The notes: generated by a model not told the origin, from the sequence alone. A DNA stretch of 38,404 nucleotides from Acidimicrobiaceae bacterium (GCA_003155135.1 PMFN01000011.1:1-38404); one strand, 5' to 3'; shown: positions 16,300 through 25,200, counted from the stretch's first letter. Translations and numbers: made by a program.

Positions 16300-16605
16300 T
16301 TACTTGGTCTTCAGCTTGGGGGCCGGGGCCTGGCCGTTGACGACCTTCTTGAAGGCGGCGCCAGCCGAGATGCGGGGAGCCTTGGAGGCCTTGACCTTGA
16401 TGGGCTCACCGGTCTGGGGGTTGCGCGCCGTACGAGCCTTGCGCTCCACCCGGTCGAAGCTGGCGAAGCCGGTGATGGCCACCTTCTCGCCCTTCTTCAC
16501 GGTGGCCGACACGACATCTTCGAGCCCGCCAAGGACGGTGGCGACCGTCTTGAGGTCGACGTCGGTGTGGGTGGAGATAGCTGAGACCAGCTCGGTCTTG
16601 TTCAC
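16300..16605 (-). CDS. hup: HU-family nucleoid-associated DNA-binding protein
   Basis: A 101-residue HU/IHF-fold protein that bends and compacts DNA as a dimer. It begins NKTELVSAISTHTDVDLK, has the dimer-core GFASFDRVERKARTARNP and the DNA-intercalating arm tip with Pro in RNPQTGEPIKVKASKAP (about 60-76), then a short Pro/Lys tail (APAPKLKTK). It lacks the long Lys/Ala-rich tail of mycobacterial HupB. GTG 16605 gives the conserved N-terminus; the frame is open upstream but non-homologous. GCGGAACTTTTCCGC (16630-16644), a perfect 6-3-6 palindrome, lies just upstream of the start and may regulate it. Confidence 0.93.
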   Translation of the reverse strand: MNKTELVSAISTHTDVDLKTVATVLGGLEDVVSATVKKGEKVAITGFASFDRVERKARTARNPQTGEPIKVKASKAPRISAGAAFKKVVNGQAPAPKLKTK

Positions 16606-16791
16606 GGGGATGTACTCACTTTCAAATATGCGGAACTTTTCCGCCGTTGGTGGTGCACATTGTGCCTTCCGCACGCCGGGAAGGGGTGCATGGCGCCGAT
16701 TGTCTCGGGTGCCGCAACCCTGGTCCCCCGCCGGTGTGCGGCATGACGATAATGCCTCGGCGACGGGCAGACGAAATTCCGGGGTGTCCGG

Positions 16792-17097
16792 TCAGAAGAC
16801 CGGCCCGCTCGAGGCGATCTCGTAGCGGGTGACCGAGACCTCGCCGTCGACCCACGCGCCGAGCTCGTCGACGAACTCGGCGAAGTGCGCGCTGGCGAAG
16901 TGGGCCTCGAGCGACTCCGTGTCGGCCCACTCCTCGAAGACCCAGACGATCTCTGGGTCGGCGAGGTCGGCGGCGAACCGGTAACGCTCACATCCCGGCT
17001 CCGCTTCGCTTGCCGTGGACATCCGCAGCGCTGCTGCCTCGGCCCGCTCACGTTGGGCAGGCTGCACCCGCACCGAGCCTTGGATCAGGATGGTCAT
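16792..17097 (-). CDS. Antibiotic biosynthesis monooxygenase (ABM) domain protein
   Basis: A 101-residue dimeric ferredoxin-like barrel protein of the YgiN/ABM family. Typical members oxidise quinols or small aromatic compounds without a cofactor; others degrade heme. Features are the first strand ILIQGSVRVQPAQRERAEA, the helix-strand EPGCERYRFAADLADPEIVW and FEEWADTESLEAHFASAHFA. The start is ATG 17097 with AGAGGA about 6 nt upstream. It stands alone next to a decayed MFS gene. The substrate is unknown. Confidence 0.85.
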   Translation of the reverse strand: MTILIQGSVRVQPAQRERAEAAALRMSTASEAEPGCERYRFAADLADPEIVWVFEEWADTESLEAHFASAHFAEFVDELGAWVDGEVSVTRYEIASSGPVF

Positions 17098-17274
17098 CGG
17101 ATTCCTCTCGACAGCTGCAGGTTAGGGCATCGGTTCGCAGCTGGTCCGGGGAGCGGATCCGTGTTGCGCTCGATCGGGGCCGGGCACGGCGTCTCCAGCG
17201 TGACCGTGGGCGACAGGACGCGGGTGGAGTGTGCGGCTGCGCTGCGCAACCGCTTCGGGTCCCGGGTGCAGATC

Positions 17275-17609
17275 ATGGCGCTGTCTCCGCTCTGCGGCGT
17301 GCTCTTCCCCACGTTGCTCGACAACAGGATCGCGTGCGTCGGGCTTGCCCACATCCAATGCAGCTTCAGCGCCAGCGTCACCCCGCTGCAGTGGGTGGTG
17401 AACAGGTACGCACTCGTCTTCGCCAGCCTGATGCTGGCGGGCGGCACGCCCGGGGACCAGTTCGGCCCAAGAAGATCATGCTCGGCGGCGCAGCGGTCTT
17501 CTGCACCGGTTGGTGCTCGCCGCGCTTGGCGCCCAACGTCGACGTCGAGGCCGCCGGGGTGGTGCTCGGGGCCCAGGCGCTTTCTGGGCTCCGCTGGCGT
17601 GGGAGTTAG
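17275..17609 (+). pseudogene. Decayed N-terminal fragment of an MFS (DHA2) transporter
   Basis: One frame reads LLDNRIACVGLAHIQCSFSA, VTPLQWVVNRYALVFASLML and AGGTPGDQFGP, clearly transmembrane helices 1-3 of a DHA2 transporter. Near 17468-17472 the match moves to another frame (KKIMLGGAAVFCTG, then LAPNVDV) and ends at a stop at 17607-17609. The loop motif is degraded (GDQFGP for GDLFGR), helix 1 is damaged, and the remaining 11 helices are missing. It is a remnant of a third MFS gene in this window. Confidence 0.75.
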
Positions 17610-17618
17610 CGTCAGGGG

Positions 17619-18212
17619 ATGCGCATCGACCTCGTCACGTTCGACGGCATGGACGAGCTCGACATCCTTGGGCCCCTCGAGGTGCTCCGCAGCGCCCAGT
17701 CCGCAGGGGGAGCGTTCGACAGCCGGCTCGTGGCGCGTGAGCGGGCGGGGACAGTGCGCGGGGCGCACGGCATCGCCATCGCGGTCGACGAAGTGTTCTC
17801 GCCGGGGGCGGACATCGTGGTGGTGCCCGGTGGGGGATGGGTCACCCGATCCGCCGCCGGGGCATGGGGCGAGGTCGAGCGCGGTGACTGGCTGGCACCG
17901 CTCGCCAGCGCGGCCACCGACGGCGCGGTGATGGCGTCGGTGTGCACCGGTGCCCTGCTCTTGGCGCATGCCGGCGTCATCGGCACACGCCGAGCCGCGA
18001 CCCACCACGCAGCGCGTGCCGACCTGGCTGCGACGGGGGCGATCGTCGTTCACGACCGCGTGGTCGATGACGGCGATCTCCTGTCGTGCGGCGGCGTCAC
18101 CTCGGGCCTCGACCTCGCACTGTGGATGGTTGAGCGCTTCGCGTCCGAAGAGTTGGCCGAGGCGATCGCCGCCAACATGGAGTACGTGCGCGAGCGGCCG
18201 ACGGGGAGCTAG
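17619..18212 (+). CDS. DJ-1/PfpI family protein
   Basis: A 197-residue class I glutamine-amidotransferase-like protein. The nucleophile elbow is ASVCTGALLLAHAG (about 106-119) with the reactive Cys109, followed by the family's ATHHAA segment (about 127-132); the acidic partner is in the N-terminal LDILGPLEVL. Members include isonitrile hydratase and the sensor halves of AraC-type regulators, but no AraC DNA-binding domain is attached here. ATG 17619 lies 9 bp after the MFS remnant and right behind AGGGG. The function is open; isonitrile hydratase-like activity is one possibility. Confidence 0.85.
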   Translation: MRIDLVTFDGMDELDILGPLEVLRSAQSAGGAFDSRLVARERAGTVRGAHGIAIAVDEVFSPGADIVVVPGGGWVTRSAAGAWGEVERGDWLAPLASAATDGAVMASVCTGALLLAHAGVIGTRRAATHHAARADLAATGAIVVHDRVVDDGDLLSCGGVTSGLDLALWMVERFASEELAEAIAANMEYVRERPTGS

Positions 18213-18233
18213 CCCAGAGCGAGCCCTGCTGGT

Positions 18234-18818
18234 TCAGCCCCCGAGCTCGCTCGAGCGAAAGCAGCTCGTGACGTGGTCCTGCACCAGCCCCGCAGCCTGG
18301 AGGTGCGCGTAGATGACCGTCGGGCCGACGAAGCGGAAGCCTCGGCGGCGAAGGTCGGCGCTGAGCTGTTTCGAAAGGGGCGTGAAGCCCGGGAGGGCCT
18401 GACCTTGCCGCCGGTGGTTCTGGATGACCTCGTCGCCGACGAAACCCCAGACGTAGGCGTCGAAGGTGCCGAACTCCTCGGCGACGGCGAGCACGGCCCT
18501 TGCGTTGGTGACCGTCGACTCGATCTTGGCCCGGTGCCGGATGATGCCAGGGTCCTGGACCAGGGTGTCGAGGCGCGCGACGTCGAATGCAGCCACCACC
18601 GCCGGGTCAAAGCCGGCGAAGGCCCGGCGGTAGCCGTCCCGGCGCTTCAGGACCGTCAGCCAACTCAGGCCCGCCTGTGCTCCCTCGAGCGTGAGGAACT
18701 CGAACTGGCGGCGGTCGTCGTGGACCGGCACGCCCCATTCCTCATCGTGGTACGCCCGCAGCAGGTCGCCCGTCGCCCAGGAGCACCGAGGCCGACCGTC
18801 CTCGTCAGCGGCGTGCAT
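18234..18818 (-). CDS. tag: DNA-3-methyladenine glycosylase I
   Basis: A 194-residue HhH-superfamily glycosylase that excises 3-methyladenine from alkylated DNA. The zinc-finger snap is visible as Cys12 (RCSW) and His24 (AYHDEEWG) at the N-terminus and QDHVTSCF at the C-terminus. The conserved EEWGVPVHDDRRQFEFLTLE and GAQAGLSWLTVLKRR include the catalytic glutamate near 45. ATG 18818 follows GGGAGG and overlaps the stop of the acetyltransferase gene, so it is the last gene of a three-gene operon with the acyl-CoA synthetase. Confidence 0.93.
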   Translation of the reverse strand: MHAADEDGRPRCSWATGDLLRAYHDEEWGVPVHDDRRQFEFLTLEGAQAGLSWLTVLKRRDGYRRAFAGFDPAVVAAFDVARLDTLVQDPGIIRHRAKIESTVTNARAVLAVAEEFGTFDAYVWGFVGDEVIQNHRRQGQALPGFTPLSKQLSADLRRRGFRFVGPTVIYAHLQAAGLVQDHVTSCFRSSELGG

Positions 18819-19422
18819 CTCGTGCCTCCCCGCCGGCCGGTGCCCTCGGGGCCGCGCCCTCGGCCCACTCGTTGCTGCGCAGCCGCCAGAGCTGGTGACG
18901 GCGGAGGGGGTGACCGACGGGGATCCTCGGGTGGTCGAAGTCCTCCGATGGGTCCCGGTGCATGCCGATGCGGGCCATGACGGCCGCTGACCGGGTGTTG
19001 GAAAGCGAGGTGAACGACACGATCTCGTCCATGCCGAGCTCCTCGAAGCCGAAGGCGAGGCTGGCGGTCGCTGCCTCGGTGGCATAGCCGCGGCCCCAGT
19101 AGGGCCGGGCAAGGCGCCATCCGATCTCAACGGTCGGGGCGAAGTGGACGGCAAAGCGCACCGGCGAGAGCCCGACCATGCCGATGAAGCGCGCATCCGA
19201 TCGGCGTTCGACCGCCCAGAAGCCGTAGCCCTCGGCGTCAATGGTCGCCTCGATCCGCCGAACAAGGTCGTCGCTCTCGGCGCGAGTGAGGGGGGCCGGG
19301 AAGAACTCCATGGTCTCGGGATCGGCGTTCAGTTCGGCGAACGGGGCGAGGTCGCTCTCCTGCCAGCGGCGCAGCGCCAGGAGCGCGGTGCGCGGCCCCG
19401 AGGCCCGGGAGACCTCAGCCAT
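18805..19422 (-). CDS. GNAT family N-acetyltransferase (RimJ/RimL type)
   Basis: A 205-residue acetyltransferase. The N-terminal beta strand LALRRWQESDLAPFAELNAD (about 15-34) is the RimJ/RimL pattern. The acetyl-CoA pyrophosphate loop is RPYWGRGYATEAA (about 106-118), followed by LAFGFEELGMDEIVSFTSLS and NTRSAAVMARIGM, the C-terminal CoA-binding region. ATG 19422 overlaps the end of the synthetase gene by 8 bases, so the two are co-translated; the upstream open frame is a shadow. The substrate could be a protein N-terminus or a small amine. Confidence 0.88.
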   Translation of the reverse strand: MAEVSRASGPRTALLALRRWQESDLAPFAELNADPETMEFFPAPLTRAESDDLVRRIEATIDAEGYGFWAVERRSDARFIGMVGLSPVRFAVHFAPTVEIGWRLARPYWGRGYATEAATASLAFGFEELGMDEIVSFTSLSNTRSAAVMARIGMHRDPSEDFDHPRIPVGHPLRRHQLWRLRSNEWAEGAAPRAPAGGEARDARR

Positions 19423-21106
19423 CCGCCGCCGCCCGGGCCTTGGCCCATCGGTAGTCCGCTTTGCCCGAGGGCGACCGCTGGACGGAGGGGACGAAGACGA
19501 CCGCCTTCGGGAGCTTGTAGCGGGCGATCGACGCACTGGCATGCTCGATGATCTCCTCGGGCGTGACGGTGGCGCCTTCGCTCACCGCCACGATGGCCAC
19601 GACCTCCTGGCCCCAGCGCTCGCTCTGTCGGCCGGCCACGACGACATCGACGACGGCCGGGTGCCCGGCGATCGCACCTTCGACCTCCTCGGCGAAGATC
19701 TTCTCGCCTCCCGAGTTGATGGTGACCGAGTCGCGTCCGAGCAGCTCGATCTGGCCGTCGGGGAGGAGCCGGGCCCGGTCACCGGGGATCGAGTAGCGCC
19801 TCCCGTCGATCACCGGGAACGTCGCAGCCGTCTTCACCGGGTCGTTCAGGTAGCCGAGGGGGATACGCCCGGCCTGGGCAAGCCATCCGATGCCGGGATG
19901 GCCGGGTTCGAGGATGTGGCGCAGCGTCTCGTCGACGACCAGCGTGTCGGGCCCGGGCGTGAAGTGGCCAGCGACACCCGCCTCGCCCGCGGTGGCCTGG
20001 AGCATTTGGGCGCCCGTCTCCGAGGAGCCAGCGGCGTCGGTGATGAGCACGTTGGGCAGCAACGAGTGCAGCCGCTCGCGCATCGCCGCAGTGAGCGGTG
20101 CGCCGCCGTTTCCGAAGCCGAGCAACGAAGAGGTGTCGTGGTCGTGGTCGCCGAGCTCGTCGAGGAGCGGGCGGAGCATTGCGTCGCCGACCAGCGTCAC
20201 GAGGGCGACCCTCTCTCGCTCGATCGTCCGCCAGACGTCGGCCGGCTCGAGACGGCGGGCATTGTCGGGGAAGACGATGGTGCCGCCACCGCTGAAGTTG
20301 ATGAACGTGGACCATTGGGCGGCGCCGTGCATCAGGGGAGGGAGCATCAGCACCTTGAAGGCCAGACCGGCCTGGGCGGCCTCGGCCACCTCCTCGTAGG
20401 AGTGCAGCTCGGCCCATGTGCCGAGCGAGCGCCCGCCCATCGCGGCCTTGTAGATGTCGTCCTGGCGCCACAGCACGCCCTTCGGCATGCCCGTGGTGCC
20501 TCCGGTGTAGAGGATGTAGAGGTCATCGCCGGAAGGCTCGACGGGAGCACCCTCGGGCGACGAGGAGGCGAGCGCCTCTTCGTAGTCGACGGCCCCGGGC
20601 AAGAGGCCGTGCCCGGACTCGTCGGCGACCTGGAGCAGCACCCGGATCGGCGGCAGCTTCTCGAGCACCGGTGCGAGCACCGGCGCCATGGTGGCGTGGA
20701 AGATGACCGCCGCAGGGGCCGCGTCCTCGAGCAGGTAGCGCAACTCCTCGCCGACGTAGCGGTAGTTCACGTTGAACGGGGCGACACGGGCGCCGAAGGA
20801 CCCGACCATGCCCTCGAGGTACTCGTTGCCGTTGTAGAGGGCGAGTGCGACGTGGTCCTGGCCCGACTGGTGGCCTTCGAGCGCCACCCGTTCGACGCGT
20901 GCCCCGAGGCCGTGGCGGTACAAGTAGGACGACAGGCGCCGCGAGCGCTCAGCGATGTCGAGATAGCTGAATCGCCGCCGGCCGTGCACCACGCAGTCGC
21001 GCTCGCCGAGCGCCTCCGCCCAGGCGTGGAAGACCGAGGCCAGGTCGAAGCTCACCGGTTCGTCGGTTCTACCCATGGCGGTGGTCGTGTCGTCGGACAT
21101 GTCCAT
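19415..21106 (-). CDS. Acyl-CoA synthetase (AMP-forming, ANL superfamily)
   Basis: A 563-residue adenylate-forming enzyme that activates a carboxylic acid with ATP and joins it to CoA. The phosphate-binding loop YTGGTTGMPKGV is near 197-208, the second core motif appears as GGAPLTAAMR, the adenosine motif as DAAGSSETG, and the hinge as GDRARLLPDGQIELLGRDS. The C-terminal catalytic lysine is in SPSGKADYRW. It resembles the short/medium or fatty acyl-CoA ligases of actinobacteria. ATG 21106 (or 21100) is the likely start; the longer open frame has Arg-rich, non-homologous text. It is the first gene of an operon with GNAT and Tag, and diverges from the permease. Confidence 0.92.
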   Translation of the reverse strand: MDMSDDTTTAMGRTDEPVSFDLASVFHAWAEALGERDCVVHGRRRFSYLDIAERSRRLSSYLYRHGLGARVERVALEGHQSGQDHVALALYNGNEYLEGMVGSFGARVAPFNVNYRYVGEELRYLLEDAAPAAVIFHATMAPVLAPVLEKLPPIRVLLQVADESGHGLLPGAVDYEEALASSSPEGAPVEPSGDDLYILYTGGTTGMPKGVLWRQDDIYKAAMGGRSLGTWAELHSYEEVAEAAQAGLAFKVLMLPPLMHGAAQWSTFINFSGGGTIVFPDNARRLEPADVWRTIERERVALVTLVGDAMLRPLLDELGDHDHDTSSLLGFGNGGAPLTAAMRERLHSLLPNVLITDAAGSSETGAQMLQATAGEAGVAGHFTPGPDTLVVDETLRHILEPGHPGIGWLAQAGRIPLGYLNDPVKTAATFPVIDGRRYSIPGDRARLLPDGQIELLGRDSVTINSGGEKIFAEEVEGAIAGHPAVVDVVVAGRQSERWGQEVVAIVAVSEGATVTPEEIIEHASASIARYKLPKAVVFVPSVQRSPSGKADYRWAKARAAADG

Positions 21107-21221
21107 CGAAGCTACCGGGACGACGCGGTGCGTGCTCGTGGCCGAGACGCCGATATGCAGCGCGCCTCGTGCCCGCAACGTCGTGATCCACGCTCTCACC
21201 GCACCAGCGCGACGAAATCGC

Positions 21222-21250
21222 TTGACAGAGAACCTTCGGAGTGTCCTAAT
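21222..21250 (+). promoter_or_regulatory. Sigma-70-type promoter of the permease operon
   Basis: A perfect -35 box TTGACA (21222-21227) is followed after 17 bp by CCTAAT (21245-21250), a reasonable -10. Transcription would start near 21257, leaving a leader of about 55 nt before ATG 21312. This is the best consensus promoter I see in the window. Confidence 0.7.
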
Positions 21251-21311
21251 GCTGCATGGAATTCTCGAGTGGCACACCGTGGCCGCTCGTCCGGCGGAAT
21301 TTGGGGGTCAC

Positions 21312-22949
21312 ATGGACGTGAATGACGACGCCGTTGCCGACACTCCTGCAGGGGAGTTCAGTCCGGCCGAACACGTTGCCATCGACGAGCAGCTCAAGTC
21401 CGAAGACGCCGACACCATGGAGTTGCACAAGCTGGGCTACGCCCAGGAGTTGCGGCGTGGGATGGGCGGCTTCTCCAACTTCGCCATTTCCTTTTCGATC
21501 ATCTCGATCCTGACGGGTGGCATCACCACCTACTACCTGGGCATGGATGCCGGGGGCCCGATCGTCATCACCACGGGTTGGTTCATCGTCGGCGCCTTCA
21601 CCCTTCTGGTTGGAATGGGCATGGCCGAGATCTGCTCGGCCTACCCGACGGCTGGCGGTCTGTACTACTGGTCGGCGCGTCTCGCAACCAAGAACAAGGC
21701 TGCCTGGTCCTGGGCCACCGGGTGGTTCAACCTGGTCGGCCAGGTCGCCGTCACCGCGTCCATCGACTACGGCATGGCCGTGTACGTCGGCTTCATTCTC
21801 TCCCTCTACGACTCGGGCTTCCACTCGACCGTGCGGTGGGTCCTCGTGATCTACGCCATAATCCTGGCGCTCCACGGGCTCCTCAACTCGTTCCGGGTCA
21901 AGCTGGTCGGCTTCCTCGCCGACGTCAGCGTCTGGTGGCACATCGGCGGCACGCTCATCATCGTGGTGGCCCTTTTCGCCATCCCGTCGCACCACCAGAG
22001 TGCGAGCTTCTTGTTCTCGCACCAGAACCTGACCGGGTGGACCGGCCCCTTCGCCGGCGTCTATGCCTTCGCCATCGGGCTCCTGCTTGCCCAGTACACG
22101 CTCACCGGCTACGACGCCTCGGCCCACATGACCGAAGAGACCCACGTCGCGGCCCGCTCGGGGCCCAACGGCATCGTGCGGGCGATCTACGTGTCGATCA
22201 TCGCCGGCTTCATCTTGAACCTCTCGATGACGCTCGCCATCCAGGGCGGCCAGAAGGAGTACGAGGCTCTCGCCCTCAACGGGTCGACGGCGGGTGGCCA
22301 GCTCTTCGTCGACGCCATCAGCGGCCAGGGCGGCAAGCTCCTCGTGGTGATCTCGGTCATCGCCATGTTCTTCTGCGGGCTCGCCTCGGTGACCGCGAAC
22401 TCGCGCATGATCTACGCCTTCTCGAGAGACGGTGCGATCCCAGGCCACAAGCTGTGGCACCGGCTGCACCCGAAGACCCGTTCGCCGGTGAACGCCGTGT
22501 GGCTGGCGGTCGGTGTGGCCTTCCTGCTCGGCGTGCCCTCCCTCTACCAGGTGGGCGGGTACTCCGTGGCGTTCTTCGCCATCGTCTCGATCGGGACGGT
22601 CGGCCTCTACGTGGCCTACGGCATCCCGATCTTCCTGCGGCTGCGTGCCGGCAGCGCCTTCAAGCCCGGGCCCTGGAGTCTCGGTCGCTGGTCGAAGCTC
22701 GTCGGGACCGTCGCCTGCATCTGGGTGGTCATCATCACCCTCCTCTTTTTCGCACCGGCGTTCTGGCCGTGGAACACCGCGGCGGACTTCAACTGGGCCG
22801 GCCCCGTGTTCGTCGCCATCATGGCGGCGGTGTTGATCTGGTGGCTCGCCTCCGCCCACAAGTGGTTCAAGGGCCCGAAGGTCCAGGGGAGCGACGAGGA
22901 ACTCGCCGAAATCGAGCTCGAACTCAAGCAACTCCAGCAGCCGTTCTGA
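21312..22949 (+). CDS. Amino acid/polyamine permease (APC superfamily)
   Basis: A 545-residue secondary transporter with about 12 hydrophobic segments after a 50-residue acidic cytoplasmic N-terminus. The first helix begins MGGFSNFAISFSIISILTGG, where the GxxS motif of APC transporters unwinds for substrate binding. MAEICSAYPTAGGLYYWSA is the conserved helix 3 block, and AQYTLTGYDASAHMTEET is the helix 6 motif of the GABA/choline/ethanolamine-type permeases. A charged C-terminal tail follows. ATG 21312 has GGGGG about 5 nt upstream. Its neighbours, an aldehyde dehydrogenase and an SDR, suggest uptake of an amine or amino acid that is then oxidised. Confidence 0.92.
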   Translation: MDVNDDAVADTPAGEFSPAEHVAIDEQLKSEDADTMELHKLGYAQELRRGMGGFSNFAISFSIISILTGGITTYYLGMDAGGPIVITTGWFIVGAFTLLVGMGMAEICSAYPTAGGLYYWSARLATKNKAAWSWATGWFNLVGQVAVTASIDYGMAVYVGFILSLYDSGFHSTVRWVLVIYAIILALHGLLNSFRVKLVGFLADVSVWWHIGGTLIIVVALFAIPSHHQSASFLFSHQNLTGWTGPFAGVYAFAIGLLLAQYTLTGYDASAHMTEETHVAARSGPNGIVRAIYVSIIAGFILNLSMTLAIQGGQKEYEALALNGSTAGGQLFVDAISGQGGKLLVVISVIAMFFCGLASVTANSRMIYAFSRDGAIPGHKLWHRLHPKTRSPVNAVWLAVGVAFLLGVPSLYQVGGYSVAFFAIVSIGTVGLYVAYGIPIFLRLRAGSAFKPGPWSLGRWSKLVGTVACIWVVIITLLFFAPAFWPWNTAADFNWAGPVFVAIMAAVLIWWLASAHKWFKGPKVQGSDEELAEIELELKQLQQPF

Positions 22950-22995
22950 GCACCAGAGTTGCCCCCCAGGGGTGGTGTCGGGCCATGATCTCGCC

Positions 22996-24369
22996 ATGAA
23001 GGCGATCGCGACCGTGCCCGTGCACAACCCTGCCACGGGGGCGGTGCTCACCCACGTCCCCTCTGCCTCGCTCGAAGAGGTCGATGCGGCCATCGGCCGT
23101 GCCGCAACAGCGTTCCCGGCCTGGCGGGCGGTGGCCCCGGGGGACCGGGCGCGGCTCCTGCGGCGCTTCGCCGACCTGGTCGACGCCCACGCCGAGGAGC
23201 TCGCACTCCTCGAGGTCACCAATGCCGGCCACGTGATCGGGAATGCCCGTTGGGAGGCGGGCAACGTCCGAGACGTCATCGAGTACTACGCGGCGTCTCC
23301 CGAGCGCCATTTCGGCCTGCAGATCCCCGTGGCCGGCGGCATCGACGTCACCTTCCACGAGCCGCTCGGCGTCGTCGGGATCATCGTGCCATGGAACTTC
23401 CCCATGGCCATCGCCGGCTGGGGCTTCGCGCCGGCGCTCGCCGCCGGCAACACCGTCGTGCTCAAGCCGGCCGAGCTGACCCCGCTCTCCGCCCTGCGCA
23501 TCGGTGAGCTGGCAGTCGAGGCGGGCATCCCCCCCGACGTCTTCCAGGTCATCTCCGGCAAGGGCTCGGTGGTCGGATGGCGCTTCGTCACCCACCCCGC
23601 TGTCCGCAAGGTGTGCTTCACCGGCTCGACCGAGGTAGGCAAGGGGATCATGGCGGGGTGCGCGGAACAGGTGAAACGGGTCACCCTCGAGCTCGGTGGC
23701 AAGAGCGCCAACGTCGTATTCGCCGACGCCGACATCGAGCTGGCGGCGGCACGTGCCCCCTATGGGGTCTTCGACAACGCCGGTCAGGACTGCTGTGCCC
23801 GATCGAGGATTCTGGTCGAGCGCTCCGCCTATGACCAGTTCATGGCGCTGCTCGAGCCGGCGGTCCGAGGCGTGGTTGTGGGCGACCCGCTCGATGAGCG
23901 CACTGAGATGGGACCCCTCATCTCGCCGTCGCACCTCGAAGAGGTCTCCTCGTTCGTCCCCGACGACGCCCCGGTGGCCTTCCGCGGCGAGGCTCCCGCA
24001 GGCCCCGGCAACTGGTTCGCGCCAACGGTGCTGGCGCCGGTCGAACGCTCCGCACGAGCGGTCACCGAGGAGATCTTCGGACCGGTGGTGGTCGTCGTCC
24101 CCTTCGAGGACGAAGCCGAGGCCGTTGCCATCGCCAACGACAGCATCTACGGGCTGTCCGGCTCGATCTGGTCCCAAAACGTCGGTCGGGCGCTCCGCGT
24201 GGCGCGTGCCATCGACTCGGGGAACCTCTCGGTCAACTCGCACTCGTCGGTGCGGTATTGGTCCCCCTTCGGGGGCTTCAAGCAGTCCGGGATCGGCAGG
24301 GAACTCGGGCCCGACGCGCTCGGTGCATTCAGTGATGTGAAGAACGTCTTTATCTCGACAGAGGAGTGA
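22996..24369 (+). CDS. NAD(P)-dependent aldehyde dehydrogenase
   Basis: A 457-residue enzyme oxidising an aldehyde to its acid. The catalytic cysteine is C266 in FDNAGQDCCARSR, the general base is E232 in LELGGKSANVVF, and the oxyanion asparagine is N134 in IIVPWNFPMAIAG. NAD-binding GSTEVGKGI and the C-terminal GGFKQSGIGRELG are present. It is slightly shorter than usual (about 480-500), with a short N-terminus. ATG 22996 gives the usual start; GTG 22972 or 22975 would add a few residues. It lies 46 bp after the permease gene and 1 bp before the SDR gene. Amine-derived aldehydes such as aminobutyraldehyde are likely substrates. Confidence 0.92.
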   Translation: MKAIATVPVHNPATGAVLTHVPSASLEEVDAAIGRAATAFPAWRAVAPGDRARLLRRFADLVDAHAEELALLEVTNAGHVIGNARWEAGNVRDVIEYYAASPERHFGLQIPVAGGIDVTFHEPLGVVGIIVPWNFPMAIAGWGFAPALAAGNTVVLKPAELTPLSALRIGELAVEAGIPPDVFQVISGKGSVVGWRFVTHPAVRKVCFTGSTEVGKGIMAGCAEQVKRVTLELGGKSANVVFADADIELAAARAPYGVFDNAGQDCCARSRILVERSAYDQFMALLEPAVRGVVVGDPLDERTEMGPLISPSHLEEVSSFVPDDAPVAFRGEAPAGPGNWFAPTVLAPVERSARAVTEEIFGPVVVVVPFEDEAEAVAIANDSIYGLSGSIWSQNVGRALRVARAIDSGNLSVNSHSSVRYWSPFGGFKQSGIGRELGPDALGAFSDVKNVFISTEE

Positions 24370-24370
24370 G

Positions 24371-25174
24371 ATGACCGACACCCAGAACGGATCGAGGCGC
24401 GCCGTGCGCTCCAATCGCCTGGAGGAGAAGGTGGCGGTGGTCACCGGTGCGGCCAGCGGCATCGGGCGGGCCATGGCGGAGCGCTTCGCCGCTGAGGGCG
24501 CGCACGTGGTCATCGCCGACCTCGACGACCAGCGCGGCACGCAGCTCGCCCAGGCGATCGACGGCCTCTATGTCCACACCGACGTGACCGATCCGGGCGC
24601 CGTCGAGCAGCTCTACGCTGCCGCCGCAACGGAGTACGGCGGCATCGACATCTGTGCGAACAACGCCGGCATCTCGCCACCGGACGACGACTCCATCCTC
24701 GAGACCGAGCTCGACGCATGGCGCCGGGTCCAAGAGGTCAACCTCACCTCGGTCTACCTCTGCTGCAAGAGCGGCATCCCGTACCTCTTGGAGCGGGGTG
24801 GGGGGTCGGTAATCAACACGGCCTCGTTCGTGGCGGTCATGGGGGCGGCCACCAGCCAGATCTCCTACACCGCCTCGAAGGGCGGCGTCCTGTCGATGTC
24901 GCGCGAGTTGGGGGTGCAGTTCGCCCGGCAGGGCGTGCGGGTGAACGCGCTGTGCCCGGGCCCGGTGAACACCCCGCTGCTCCAGGAGCTCTTCGCGAAG
25001 GACCCCGAGCGCGCGGCCCGTCGTCTTGTGCACATACCAATGGGGCGCTTCGCGGAGCCCGAGGAGATCGCCGGCGCTGCGGCCTTCCTCGCCTCGGACG
25101 ACGCGAGCTTCGTGACCGCCTCGACCTTCCTGGTCGACGGGGGCATCAGCGCCGCCTACGTCACGCCCCTGTAG
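24371..25174 (+). CDS. SDR family oxidoreductase
   Basis: A 267-residue classical short-chain dehydrogenase. The cofactor loop TGAASGIG is at 25-32, with Asp50 (IADLDD) favouring NAD over NADP. NNAG is at 97-100, and the catalytic residues are Asn124, Ser152, Tyr166 and Lys170 (YTASK). The C-terminus has the usual FLVDGGIS. It begins directly after the aldehyde dehydrogenase stop with GAGGAGTGAG as ribosome binding site, so the two are co-transcribed. It may act on a hydroxy or keto acid in the same catabolic route; a reductase role in fatty-acid metabolism is possible. Confidence 0.92.
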   Translation: MTDTQNGSRRAVRSNRLEEKVAVVTGAASGIGRAMAERFAAEGAHVVIADLDDQRGTQLAQAIDGLYVHTDVTDPGAVEQLYAAAATEYGGIDICANNAGISPPDDDSILETELDAWRRVQEVNLTSVYLCCKSGIPYLLERGGGSVINTASFVAVMGAATSQISYTASKGGVLSMSRELGVQFARQGVRVNALCPGPVNTPLLQELFAKDPERAARRLVHIPMGRFAEPEEIAGAAAFLASDDASFVTASTFLVDGGISAAYVTPL

Positions 25175-25200
25175 GCAGCGTCACCTGCCGTTCGGCGCAC

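Noticed and set aside
19241-23279. Very long open frames opposite the acyl-CoA synthetase (694 codons, plus strand) and opposite the permease (677 codons, minus strand)
   Set aside because: They are shadows produced by GC-rich third positions. Their text is Arg/Gly/Asp-rich with no family motif, while the opposite frames carry complete catalytic motifs.
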